DNA from: Gammaproteobacteria bacterium
Lineage (GTDB): Bacteria; Pseudomonadota; Gammaproteobacteria; Steroidobacterales; Steroidobacteraceae
Length of the DNA stretch: 10,959 bases
Direction: 5' to 3'
Assembly: GCA_025350345.1 (NCBI GenBank)
Contig: JANXYA010000315.1
Coordinates: forward strand, 1-10,959
This document shows, in pieces, positions 1 through 6,500 of this stretch; position 1 is the stretch's first letter; each line of letters opens with the position of its first letter. The notes under the pieces are model-generated. The model made no database searches, was not told where the DNA came from, and was given only the letters and a program-made list of their open reading frames with translations. The translations under genes were made by a program, and so were the position numbers.

Positions 1-246
1 GTTCTTGGCCACATCCGTCGGGATGGCGTACAGATGATCACCGGCGGCGAATTCGGCCGCCACATCGATGAGCTTGGCGACGATGTGCGCCGGGGTGGCT
101 CCGTCGGGGTTGCCCATGCTCAGGTCAATGATGTCCTCGCCGCGCCGGCGTGCGGCCAGCTTCAGCTCGGCGGTGACATTGAAGACATAGGGAGGCAGGC
201 GATCGATGCGCGCGAAGCGCCGCTGGCCGGCAGGAAAATCAGTCAT
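1..246 (-). CDS. alaC: AlaC-type alanine/class I-II aminotransferase, N-terminal part (runs off window)
   Basis: Read on the minus strand from the ATG at 246-244, this gives 82 codons without a stop and leaves the window at its left edge. The first ~58 residues carry the very characteristic AlaC start: RRFARIDRLPPYVFNVTAEL (residues 9-28), then an Arg-Arg-Arg-Gly-Glu-Asp stretch and SMGNPDGATPAHIV (43-56). By family knowledge AlaC is a cytosolic PLP enzyme making alanine from pyruvate and glutamate; the PLP lysine and most of the fold lie outside the window. It is transcribed divergently from the his operon. Oddity: from about residue 62 the text (AAEFAAGDHLYAIPTDVAKN) no longer looks like the HGYS-x-S-x-GIPRLRRA segment expected next, and neither other minus-strand frame restores it. 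Assignment of the N-terminus is firm; what follows beyond position 1 is unknown. Confidence 0.8.
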   Translation of the reverse strand, partial: MTDFPAGQRRFARIDRLPPYVFNVTAELKLAARRRGEDIIDLSMGNPDGATPAHIVAKLIDVAAEFAAGDHLYAIPTDVAKN

Positions 247-430
247 TGGTCGTATCTCACGTCAGCGCCCGGAACCGTCCGAGCGACGTAGGCAGAGGGC
301 CTGAAGGCCCCGCCCTGGTAGGGAGTCTAGCGGCTTTCCGGGCCGCCATCATCAGGCCGGTTTGCCTGAACGGTGTGCAAGTCTTTGTTTCAGCGGGAAT
401 ATCAAGGAGCAGGCATGCTGGCCCGCGCCG

Positions 431-439
431 TGGTATCAT
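431..439 (+). promoter_or_regulatory. Probable extended -10 promoter of the yerC-his operon
   Basis: TGG followed by TATCAT (434-439) matches an extended -10 (TGn-TATAAT with one mismatch). A start site about 7 nt downstream would fall near 446, giving a leader of only ~25 nt before the ATG at 471. No good -35 box is seen 17 bp upstream, which is tolerable for an extended -10. The hexamer touches the palindrome at 439-458, so a protein bound there should block polymerase. This is inferred from motif match only. Confidence 0.45.
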
Positions 440-458
440 GTATTAACGCGTTAATACA
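439..458. promoter_or_regulatory. Perfect 20-bp palindrome, putative operator for the TrpR-like regulator
   Basis: TGTATTAACG directly followed by its exact reverse complement CGTTAATACA forms an uninterrupted 20-bp dyad ending 12 bp before the ATG of the TrpR-like gene. It overlaps the presumed -10 and start site. Its 18-bp core keeps GTA-N-TA at one end and TA-N-TAC at the other, the same spacing as the E. coli TrpR operator dyad as I remember it, with different centre bases. Autoregulation of the regulator and the downstream his genes is the simplest reading. The palindrome is seen directly; the binding protein is inference. Confidence 0.6.
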
Positions 459-470
459 GTAGTACAACCT

Positions 471-788
471 ATGAAACCGCACAAGGACTATTCCAGTCGC
501 CAGGAATCCGTGGCCGAGCAGCGCCTCGCCGAGGCACTGCTGACTTTGCGCAGCGTGGAGGAATGTCGCGCTTTTCTGCGGGATCTGTGTACCCCAGCGG
601 AGCTGCAGGCCATGGCGGATCGCTGGGCCGTGGTCCGCGATCTGGAGCGCGGCCTGCCGTATCGCGAGATCCACGGACACACCGGCGTGAGCGTGACCAC
701 CATTGGCCGCGTCGCGCGCTACCTGGCGCAGGGCAATGGCGGCTATGCGCTCGCCAGCAAGCGGCTGGGCGCTCCTCTCCGTGGATAA
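471..788 (+). CDS. TrpR-family YerC/YecD-like transcriptional regulator heading the his operon
   Basis: A 105-residue protein of the TrpR/YerC superfamily, the usual size for this family. Residues ~22-93 match the family: the LRSVEECRAFLRDLCTPAEL helix pair (26-45), then a Trp-repressor-like helix-turn-helix with LPYREIHGHTGVSVTTIGRV (62-81), followed by an RYLxxGNGGY segment as in Bacillus YerC. It should be a cytosolic DNA-binding dimer, probably with an amino-acid-type corepressor; histidine is a reasonable guess from context, not something the sequence shows. Its 3' end overlaps the GTG start of hisG by 8 nt, so it is co-transcribed and probably translationally coupled to hisG. The ATG at 471 has only a weak ribosome site (AGTAGTACAACCT precedes it). 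The palindrome just upstream suggests self-control. Confidence 0.85.
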   Translation: MKPHKDYSSRQESVAEQRLAEALLTLRSVEECRAFLRDLCTPAELQAMADRWAVVRDLERGLPYREIHGHTGVSVTTIGRVARYLAQGNGGYALASKRLGAPLRG

Positions 789-1680
789 GGAGCCGCGGCT
801 CAAGCTTGCGGTGCAGAAGTCGGGACGCCTGACCGACCCGTCGCTCGACCTGCTCGTTCGCTGCGGCCTGAAGCTCTCGCGCGGCAAGGATCAGCTGATG
901 GGCTTCGGCGAGAACATGCCGCTCGACGTGCTGTTCGTGCGCGATGACGACATTCCGGACCTGGTGCAGGAAGACGTCTGCGATCTCGGCCTCGTGGGGC
1001 TGAACGTGCTCGAAGAGCGGCGCCTCGAAATGGCGGCGCGCGGCGCCACCGCCCGCTTCGAAACGGTGCGTGACCTCGATTTTGGCCGCTGCCGGCTCGC
1101 GCTCGCCGTGCCTGAAGGCGCAACCTTTGACGGCCTGGAATCGCTCCGCGGCAAGCGTATCGCGACCACCTTTCCATTCATGCTCGATCAGTTCCTAAGG
1201 CGCCAGGCGATCGCGGCGGAGATCGTGACGCTTTCGGGCGCGGTGGAGATCGCACCGCGCCTGGGACGGGCCGATCTGATCTGTGATCTGGTGTCCAGCG
1301 GGTCCACCCTGCAGGCCAATCACCTGCGTGAGGTCTACACGGTGCTCGAGAGTCACGCCGTGCTGATCCGCACCCCGGTGATCCTGTCAGCAATCAAGAG
1401 TGAATGGGTGGGGCGATTGCTGATGCGCATCGATGGCGTGGAGCAGGTCAAGGAGAGCAAGTACATCATGCTGCACGCACCGCGGGCAGCGCTCCCGGCG
1501 ATCCGCAAGCTCCTGCCGGGGAGCGAATCGCCGACCATCATCCCGCTCGAGGGGCACCCTGAGCGCGTCGTGGTGCACGCGGTCTGCCGCGAAAACGTGT
1601 TCTGGGAAACCCTCGAGAGCCTGAAAAAGGTGGGGGCCAGCGCTGTGCTGGTCCTTCCGGTCGAGAAGATGCTGGCCTGA
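781..1680 (+). CDS. hisG: ATP phosphoribosyltransferase HisG (long form)
   Basis: First enzyme of histidine synthesis: condenses ATP and PRPP to phosphoribosyl-ATP, and is the normal feedback target of histidine. The GTG at 781 gives 299 residues, the same length as E. coli HisG, and places LKLAVQKSGRL (residues 8-18) where the family has it; upstream in-frame ATGs (703 and later) would add an unrelated tail lying inside the regulator gene. Visible motifs: ENMPLDVLFVRDDDIP (44-59), the PRPP-binding loop DLICDLVSSGSTLQAN (165-180), and ESKYIMLHAP (225-234) opening the C-terminal regulatory domain (~220-299). This C-terminal domain marks the long, HisZ-independent, histidine-inhibited form. No clear Shine-Dalgarno precedes the GTG, so initiation probably relies on ribosomes finishing the overlapping regulator gene. 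Confidence 0.95.
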   Translation: MDKEPRLKLAVQKSGRLTDPSLDLLVRCGLKLSRGKDQLMGFGENMPLDVLFVRDDDIPDLVQEDVCDLGLVGLNVLEERRLEMAARGATARFETVRDLDFGRCRLALAVPEGATFDGLESLRGKRIATTFPFMLDQFLRRQAIAAEIVTLSGAVEIAPRLGRADLICDLVSSGSTLQANHLREVYTVLESHAVLIRTPVILSAIKSEWVGRLLMRIDGVEQVKESKYIMLHAPRAALPAIRKLLPGSESPTIIPLEGHPERVVVHAVCRENVFWETLESLKKVGASAVLVLPVEKMLA

Positions 1681-1683
1681 ACT

Positions 1684-3015
1684 ATGGAGCGATTGGACTG
1701 GCAAGCACTGGATGAGGCGGGCCGGCGCGCCGCGCTGGCGCGTCCGCCGGCACCGCCCGGCCCGGACCTGCTCCCTCAGGTGCGCGCGATCATCGCTAAG
1801 GTGCGCCGCGACGGCGATGTGGCCCTGCGCGCCTACGCGCGCGAATTTGACCAGGCTGAGCTGGGCCCGCTGCAGGTCTCGCCCGCGGAATTTGTGGCCG
1901 CCGAATCGCAGCTCGCGCCCGAAGCGCTCGGTGCCCTGCGGGTCGCGATCGAGAATGTCGCTGCTTTTCAGCGCGCGCTGTCGCCACGCGAGGTCAGCCT
2001 GGAGACCCAGCCCGGTGTGCGCTGCGAGCAGCTGGTGCGCCCCATCCAGTCCGTCGGCCTGTATGTGCCAGCCGGCTCCGCGCCCTTGCCGTCGACCGCG
2101 ATCATGCTGGCCGTGCCTGCGAGGCTGGCGCGCTGCCCGCAGCGCGTGCTGTGCACGCCGCCGCGCCGCGACGGCACGGCTGATCCGGCGGTGCTGGTCG
2201 TGGCGCGCCTGTGCGGCATCGAATCGGTGTTCAAGGCAGGTGGCGCGCAGGCCATCGCGGCGATGGCCTACGGCACCGGGAGCATCCCCAAGGTCGCGAA
2301 GATCTTCGGCCCCGGCAATCGCTGGGTCACGGCCGCCAAGCAGCTGTGCGCCAGCGATCCGGAGGGCGCGGCGATGGACATGCCGGCCGGGCCTTCTGAA
2401 GTGATGGTCATCGCCGATGACGGTGCGGACGCCTCTTTTGTGGCCCTCGATCTGTTGGCGCAGGCGGAGCATGACCCGCAGGCGCAGGCGCTGCTGGTGA
2501 CCACGTCCGCGGCGCTGGCCACTGCTGTCGCCGCGCGGATTGCCGCCCTCGTAGCGGGGCAGCCGCGCCGCTCGATACTCGAGCGCTCGCTGGCTGCGGC
2601 ACGATTGATCGTGGTGCCGGATCTGGCCGCCGCCGTGGCGATCGCCGAGAGCTATGCGCCCGAGCACCTGTTGATCCAGACGCGCGCGCCACGCGCGCTC
2701 CTGGACTCCATCACGACGGCGAGCTCGGTCTTCCTCGGCAGCTGGTCGCCCGAGCCGCTGGGCGATTACTGCTCGGGCACCAATCATGTGCTCCCGACCT
2801 ACGGGTACGCGCGCGCCTACAGCGCTCTGTCGGTGAGCGATTTCGTGCGCCGCATGACGGTGCAGGAACTCAGCGCCGAGGGCCTGCAGCAACTCGGGCC
2901 CGTGGCCGCCACGCTCGCGCGCCTCGAGGGGCTCGAGGCGCACGCCGCCGCGGTAGAGGTGCGACTGACGCAGCTGCGCGGCACGGGTGCACTGCGCGCC
3001 GGGCGCCCGGCATGA
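1684..3015 (+). CDS. hisD: Histidinol dehydrogenase HisD
   Basis: Catalyses the last two steps, oxidising L-histidinol to L-histidine with two NAD+. At 443 residues it is of normal length. The key residues of the E. coli enzyme are present shifted by one: zinc ligands Gln260 and His263 (LAQAEHD), Asp361 (LGDYCSGTNHVLPT) and His420 (EGLEAHA), and the catalytic Glu327-His328 pair (YAPEHLL). The signature KVAKIFGPGNRWVTAAKQ (203-220) and DMPAGPSEV (232-240) are intact. The ATG at 1684 follows the hisG stop by 3 nt, and the gene ends in an ATGA overlap with hisC, both signs of tight translational coupling. Nothing appears damaged. Confidence 0.97.
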   Translation: MERLDWQALDEAGRRAALARPPAPPGPDLLPQVRAIIAKVRRDGDVALRAYAREFDQAELGPLQVSPAEFVAAESQLAPEALGALRVAIENVAAFQRALSPREVSLETQPGVRCEQLVRPIQSVGLYVPAGSAPLPSTAIMLAVPARLARCPQRVLCTPPRRDGTADPAVLVVARLCGIESVFKAGGAQAIAAMAYGTGSIPKVAKIFGPGNRWVTAAKQLCASDPEGAAMDMPAGPSEVMVIADDGADASFVALDLLAQAEHDPQAQALLVTTSAALATAVAARIAALVAGQPRRSILERSLAAARLIVVPDLAAAVAIAESYAPEHLLIQTRAPRALLDSITTASSVFLGSWSPEPLGDYCSGTNHVLPTYGYARAYSALSVSDFVRRMTVQELSAEGLQQLGPVAATLARLEGLEAHAAAVEVRLTQLRGTGALRAGRPA

Positions 3016-4067
3016 ACTGGATTACCGCTCTGGCGCGCCCTGAAATCCAGGCGCTGCAACCCTACCAGCACGCCAGCTGGGAGCCCGGGCTGGTGCGCCT
3101 GCACGCCAATGAGCTGCCATGGCGCGCGCCGCTCGATGCGAGCGCGGCGGGCCTCAATCGCTATCCCGAGCCGCACCCGCGCGCACTCGCCGCCCGCCTG
3201 GCAACGCTCTATGGGCTCGAGGCCGCTTCTGTCTTGCCCTGTCGAGGGAGCGATGAGGCGATCGACCTGCTGACGCGCGCCTATTGCCGCGACGGTAGGG
3301 ACGCCGTACTGATCACTCCGCCGACCTTCGGCATGTACAGCCTCGCCGCGCGCATCCAGGGCGCGACGGTCATCGAGGTGCAGCTGCGGCGCGAGACGGG
3401 CTTCAGCCTGGAGCTGAGCGCGTTGCTCGCGGCGCTGACGCCGGCGGTGCGACTGGTGTACCTGTGCTCGCCCAACAATCCGACCGGCAATGCCTTTGAT
3501 CGCGCGACCCTGCTGGAACTCGCCCGCGCGCTGTCCGGGCGCGCGCTGCTGGTCGTCGATGAAGCTTATGTGGAGTTCTCCGGGGAGCCTTCCCTGAGCG
3601 CGGAGCTTGGCGCCCATCCCGGAGTGGTGGTGCTGCGCACGCTCTCCAAGGCCTACGCTCTGGCCGGCGCACGGTGCGGGGTGCTGCTGGCGCACCCGGA
3701 CATCGTCGCGCTGCTGCAGCGGGTGATCCCGCCCTACGCCATCACTCAGCTGAGCATCGAAGCGGTGTTTCGCACGCTGCAGGCAGACAATCTCGCCTTG
3801 GTCCGGGAGCGCATGCGGGCGCTGAGCCGGGAGCGGGAGCGGCTCGCCGCTGAGCTCGCGAGACGGCCCGGGGTGTTGCGGGTCTGGCCGAGCGCCGCAA
3901 ATTTCCTGCTGGTCGAGTTCGCCGATGCCGGTTTGGCACTGGCGCGCGCGCATGCCGCCGGACTCCTGGTGCGTGACCTGCGGCGCGCGCCTGGCCTCGG
4001 TGAGGCCCTGCGCATCAGCGTCGGCATTCGGGAAGAGAATGATCGATTGCTGGCGAGCCTGTCATGA
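3012..4067 (+). CDS. hisC: Histidinol-phosphate aminotransferase HisC
   Basis: PLP enzyme moving the amino group of glutamate to imidazole-acetol phosphate to give histidinol phosphate. The 351-residue product is of family length. It shows the N-terminal LHANELPW (30-37) and NRYPEP (49-54) substrate segments, SPNNPTGN (153-160), the PLP-ring aspartate in VVDEAYVEF (Asp183), the Schiff-base lysine Lys213 in TLSKAYALAGARCG, and the C-terminal carboxylate-binding Arg334 in LRISVG. Start ATG 3012 overlaps the hisD TGA (ATGA), and its own stop overlaps the hisB ATG in the same way. Position between hisD and hisB is the classical one. Confidence 0.96.
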   Translation: MNWITALARPEIQALQPYQHASWEPGLVRLHANELPWRAPLDASAAGLNRYPEPHPRALAARLATLYGLEAASVLPCRGSDEAIDLLTRAYCRDGRDAVLITPPTFGMYSLAARIQGATVIEVQLRRETGFSLELSALLAALTPAVRLVYLCSPNNPTGNAFDRATLLELARALSGRALLVVDEAYVEFSGEPSLSAELGAHPGVVVLRTLSKAYALAGARCGVLLAHPDIVALLQRVIPPYAITQLSIEAVFRTLQADNLALVRERMRALSRERERLAAELARRPGVLRVWPSAANFLLVEFADAGLALARAHAAGLLVRDLRRAPGLGEALRISVGIREENDRLLASLS

Positions 4068-5149
4068 CTGCAGTTGCGCCTGACCTTGCACCGACCCTGT
4101 TCATCGACCGCGACGGCACGCTGGTGGAGGAGCCCGCCGACGAGCAGGTCGACGCCCTCGAAAAGATCCGCTTCATTCCCGGAGTGTTCGCCGCGCTCGC
4201 AACCCTGCGGGACGCGGGCTACCGCTTCGTCATGGTGAGCAATCAGGACGGACTGGGCACGGCGAGGTTTCCGCGCGCCGAATTTGAGCGCTGCCAGGAT
4301 TTCATCCTGCGTGCGCTCACCTCGCAGGGCATCGTCTTCGAGGCGATCTGCATCTGCCCGCACCGCATCGAGGAGGGTTGTGATTGCCGCAAGCCGCAGA
4401 CGGGCCTGCTGCGCGACTGGCGGCGCATCCACAGTTTCGATGGCGCGCGCAGCGCGGTGATCGGCGATCGCGACAGCGATCTGCAGCTGGCCGCTAACCT
4501 CGGGGTCCGGGGTCTGCGCGTGCGGCATCCGGCGGCGGCCGGCGAGGCCTGGCCCGATGTCGTGCACGAACTGCTGGCTCGCCGCGCGCGCATCGAGCGG
4601 CGCACGCGGGAAACGGCCATCGATGTGACCGTCGAACTGGATGGCGACAGGTCGATTCGTGCCAGCACCGGCATCGGTTTCTTCGATCACATGCTCGAGC
4701 AGCTCGCGAAGCACGGGGGTTTTGGCATGCATATGAGCTGCCGGGGAGATCTGCAGATCGACGAGCACCACACCGTCGAGGACTGCGCCCTGGCCCTCGG
4801 TGGGGCCTTGCGCCATGCACTGGGCGACAAGACTGGCATCGGCCGCTACGGCTTCCTGCTGGCGATGGACGAGGCGGAAGCGCAGGTGGCCATCGACCTG
4901 TCGGGGCGCGCCTACTTCGTCTTCGAAGGGCAGTTTGGCCGCGGACAGGTGGGCGCATTGCCGACCGAACTCGTGCCCCATTTCTTCCGCTCGCTGAGCG
5001 ACGCGCTCGGTTGCGCACTGCACCTCACCGTGCGCGGCGAGAACACGCACCACATGATCGAAGCCTGCTTCAAGGGCGTGGGGCGCGCCCTGCGGCCCGC
5101 GCTGCGTCGCGAAGGCCAGGACCTGCCCAGCACCAAGGGTATTCTGTGA
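4064..5149 (+). CDS. hisB: Bifunctional histidinol-phosphatase / imidazoleglycerol-phosphate dehydratase HisB
   Basis: A fusion of two histidine enzymes in 361 residues, as in E. coli HisB. Residues 1-~170 are a HAD phosphatase: FIDRDGTL with nucleophile Asp15 and acid Asp17, SNQDGLGT (59-66), a zinc loop with Cys98, His100, Cys106 and Cys108 (CPHRIEEGCDCRKP), and VIGDRDSD (132-139). It removes phosphate from histidinol phosphate. Residues ~178-361 are the metal-dependent dehydratase, with FFDHM (206-210), EHHTVED (234-240), HHMIE (329-333) and the C-terminal PSTKGIL. The bifunctional arrangement is typical of gammaproteobacteria and supports the taxonomic call. The ATGA overlap with hisC suggests coupled translation. 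Both active sites look complete. Confidence 0.97.
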   Translation: MTAVAPDLAPTLFIDRDGTLVEEPADEQVDALEKIRFIPGVFAALATLRDAGYRFVMVSNQDGLGTARFPRAEFERCQDFILRALTSQGIVFEAICICPHRIEEGCDCRKPQTGLLRDWRRIHSFDGARSAVIGDRDSDLQLAANLGVRGLRVRHPAAAGEAWPDVVHELLARRARIERRTRETAIDVTVELDGDRSIRASTGIGFFDHMLEQLAKHGGFGMHMSCRGDLQIDEHHTVEDCALALGGALRHALGDKTGIGRYGFLLAMDEAEAQVAIDLSGRAYFVFEGQFGRGQVGALPTELVPHFFRSLSDALGCALHLTVRGENTHHMIEACFKGVGRALRPALRREGQDLPSTKGIL

Positions 5150-5159
5150 GGGGTGCCTT

Positions 5160-5759
5160 GTGAGCGCGGTGGAGGTGGTCGTCATCGACAATGGCGGCGC
5201 CAATCTCGCCTCGCTTCGCTACGCCCTCGATCGCCTCGGAGCGCGCAGCCTGGTCAGCGCCGATCCTGCCACGGTGGCTGCGGCACCGCGTGTGCTGCTG
5301 CCCGGAGTCGGCGCCGCCGCCGATGGCATGGCGAGGCTGCGCGCCGCCGGGCTCATCGATTGCATCCAGAACCTGCACCAACCGCTGCTGGGCATCTGCC
5401 TGGGGATGCAGCTGCTGTACACGCATTCGGAGGAGGGGGACACCGCAGGCTTGGGGCTGCTCCCGGGAAGCGTGCGCCGCATGCCATCGGCCCAGGGGCA
5501 GCCCGTACCGCATATGGGCTGGAACACCTGCCAGCAGCTGCGCGAGAACCCGTTGCTGGCAGGTCTGCAGGAAGACGAGCATTTCTATTTTGCCCACAGC
5601 TACGCGGCGCCGGTGGCGGAGCACACTGCTGCCGCCACGACCTACGGTCCTCTCATCAGCGCCGTCGTCCAGCGCGAGAACTTTCACGGCGTGCAGTTTC
5701 ATCCCGAGCGCTCGGCGGGTGCCGGTGCGCGAGTGCTGCAGAATTTCCTGGACCTGTAA
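5160..5759 (+). CDS. hisH: Imidazole glycerol phosphate synthase glutaminase subunit HisH
   Basis: Class I glutamine amidotransferase that hydrolyses glutamine and passes ammonia to HisF. The 199-residue product has the triad Cys80 (GICLGMQ), His181 and Glu183 (VQFHPERS), and the oxyanion-strand PGVGA (48-52). PHMGWN (117-122) is another family hallmark. The GTG at 5160 is chosen because GAGGGG (5148-5153) lies 6 nt before it and because it places VVVIDNGGANLASL correctly at the N-terminus. A 10-nt gap separates it from hisB, and its TAA is followed at once by the ATG of hisA. It must pair with the hisF product encoded two genes downstream. Confidence 0.95.
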   Translation: MSAVEVVVIDNGGANLASLRYALDRLGARSLVSADPATVAAAPRVLLPGVGAAADGMARLRAAGLIDCIQNLHQPLLGICLGMQLLYTHSEEGDTAGLGLLPGSVRRMPSAQGQPVPHMGWNTCQQLRENPLLAGLQEDEHFYFAHSYAAPVAEHTAAATTYGPLISAVVQRENFHGVQFHPERSAGAGARVLQNFLDL

Positions 5760-6500
5760 ATGCTGCTCATCCCCTCCATCGACCTGCGCGCCGGACACTG
5801 CGTACGCCTGCACAAGGGCGATTTCGGCGCCGAGACCCGCTACACGCTTGAGCCGCATGAACTGCTGGAACGCTATCGCGCGCTGGGCGCGCCCTGGCTG
5901 CACATCGTCGACCTGGACGGCGCCCGCGACGGCGTGCCCGCCAACCGCGCGACGATTGCCGCGCTGGCCACCCAGCACGGTATTGCCCTGCAGGTGGGCG
6001 GTGGCGTGCGCACGCGCTCTGCGGCAGTGGAGCTGTTGCAGCTGGGCGTCGCCCGCGTGATCGTGGGAAGTGCGGCCGTGGAAGCGCCGGAGGAGGTCGT
6101 GGCGTGGCTCGCGGAGTTGGGGCCTGAGCACATCGCCCTGGCCTTTGACGTCCGATTGGATGCGCAGGGCGCGCCGCTGCTGCGAACCCGGGGCTGGCAG
6201 CAGGGCACCAGTCTGTCGCTCTGGCAGGGAATAGAGAGATTCCGGTCCGCCGGCCTGCGCCATGTGCTGTGCACGGATGTCGATCGCGACGGAGCCCTCG
6301 GCGGCCCGAACATCGCGCTCTATCGCGACGCCACGGCACGATTTCCGGACATTCATTGGCAGGCCTCCGGCGGCGTCTCCAGTCTCGCCGACCTGCACGC
6401 ACTCGCGGCCGCTGGCGTTGCGGCGGCTGTCAGTGGCAAGGCACTGCTGGAGGAACGTCTGCCACTGGAGGGGCTGCAGCCATTCTTGCGCGTCGCATAA
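5760..6500 (+). CDS. hisA: Phosphoribosylformimino-AICAR phosphate isomerase HisA
   Basis: A (beta/alpha)8 barrel that isomerises ProFAR to PRFAR by an Amadori rearrangement. The 246 residues include the acid/base aspartates Asp8 (IPSIDLRAG) and Asp130 (ALAFDVRLD), phosphate-binding loops QVGGGVRT (78-85) and VGSAAV (102-107), and TDVDRDGALGGPN (172-184). It starts directly after the hisH TAA with no spacer. Its last codons overlap the start of hisF: the hisA TAA (6498-6500) lies inside the two Ile codons of HisF's IIPCLD. HisA and HisF are ancient paralogues and adjacent here as is usual. Confidence 0.96.
   Translation: MLLIPSIDLRAGHCVRLHKGDFGAETRYTLEPHELLERYRALGAPWLHIVDLDGARDGVPANRATIAALATQHGIALQVGGGVRTRSAAVELLQLGVARVIVGSAAVEAPEEVVAWLAELGPEHIALAFDVRLDAQGAPLLRTRGWQQGTSLSLWQGIERFRSAGLRHVLCTDVDRDGALGGPNIALYRDATARFPDIHWQASGGVSSLADLHALAAAGVAAAVSGKALLEERLPLEGLQPFLRVA
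6467..6484 (+). promoter_or_regulatory. hisF ribosome-binding site and ATT start codon
   Basis: GGAGGGG at 6467-6473, inside the 3' end of hisA, is followed by an 8-nt spacer and then ATT at 6482-6484. This ATT is exactly where the family's initiator Met belongs (Met-Leu-Ala-Arg-Arg-Ile-Ile-Pro). No ATG, GTG or TTG exists in the hisF frame between a TTG at 6356 and a GTG at 6530; the latter would remove catalytic Asp11. Confidence 0.65.

Noticed and set aside
45..64. Near-palindrome around GAATTC with flanking GGCGGC/GCCGCC, as a cloning-linker artefact or binding site
   Set aside because: It is imperfect, lies within the open aminotransferase frame, and there is no other vector-like sequence; kept only as context for the AlaC oddity.
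352..369. Inverted repeat TCAGGC-N6-GCCTGA and small GC hairpins at 297-310 and 330-346 in the alaC/regulator gap
   Set aside because: Five- to six-bp stems without a T tract arise easily in high-GC DNA; they do not form an attenuator with any His-rich leader.
703..780. ATG at 703 as the hisG start
   Set aside because: It adds 26 Ala/Arg-rich residues overlapping the regulator gene; GTG at 781 gives the canonical 299-residue protein.
1387..2943. Very long minus-strand open frame opposite hisG/hisD (518 codons), and similar ones at 2817-3953, 3746-5203, 5070-6398 and 8412-9875
   Set aside because: These are typical high-GC antisense shadows: low complexity, rich in Arg/Gln/His, no recognisable domain, and opposite genes that are certain.
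6269..6481. In-frame upstream extension of hisF from an ATG at 6269 (71 extra codons)
   Set aside because: It lies wholly inside hisA in another frame, is Arg/Gly-rich shadow sequence, and has no counterpart in HisF, whose conserved N-terminus begins at 6482.
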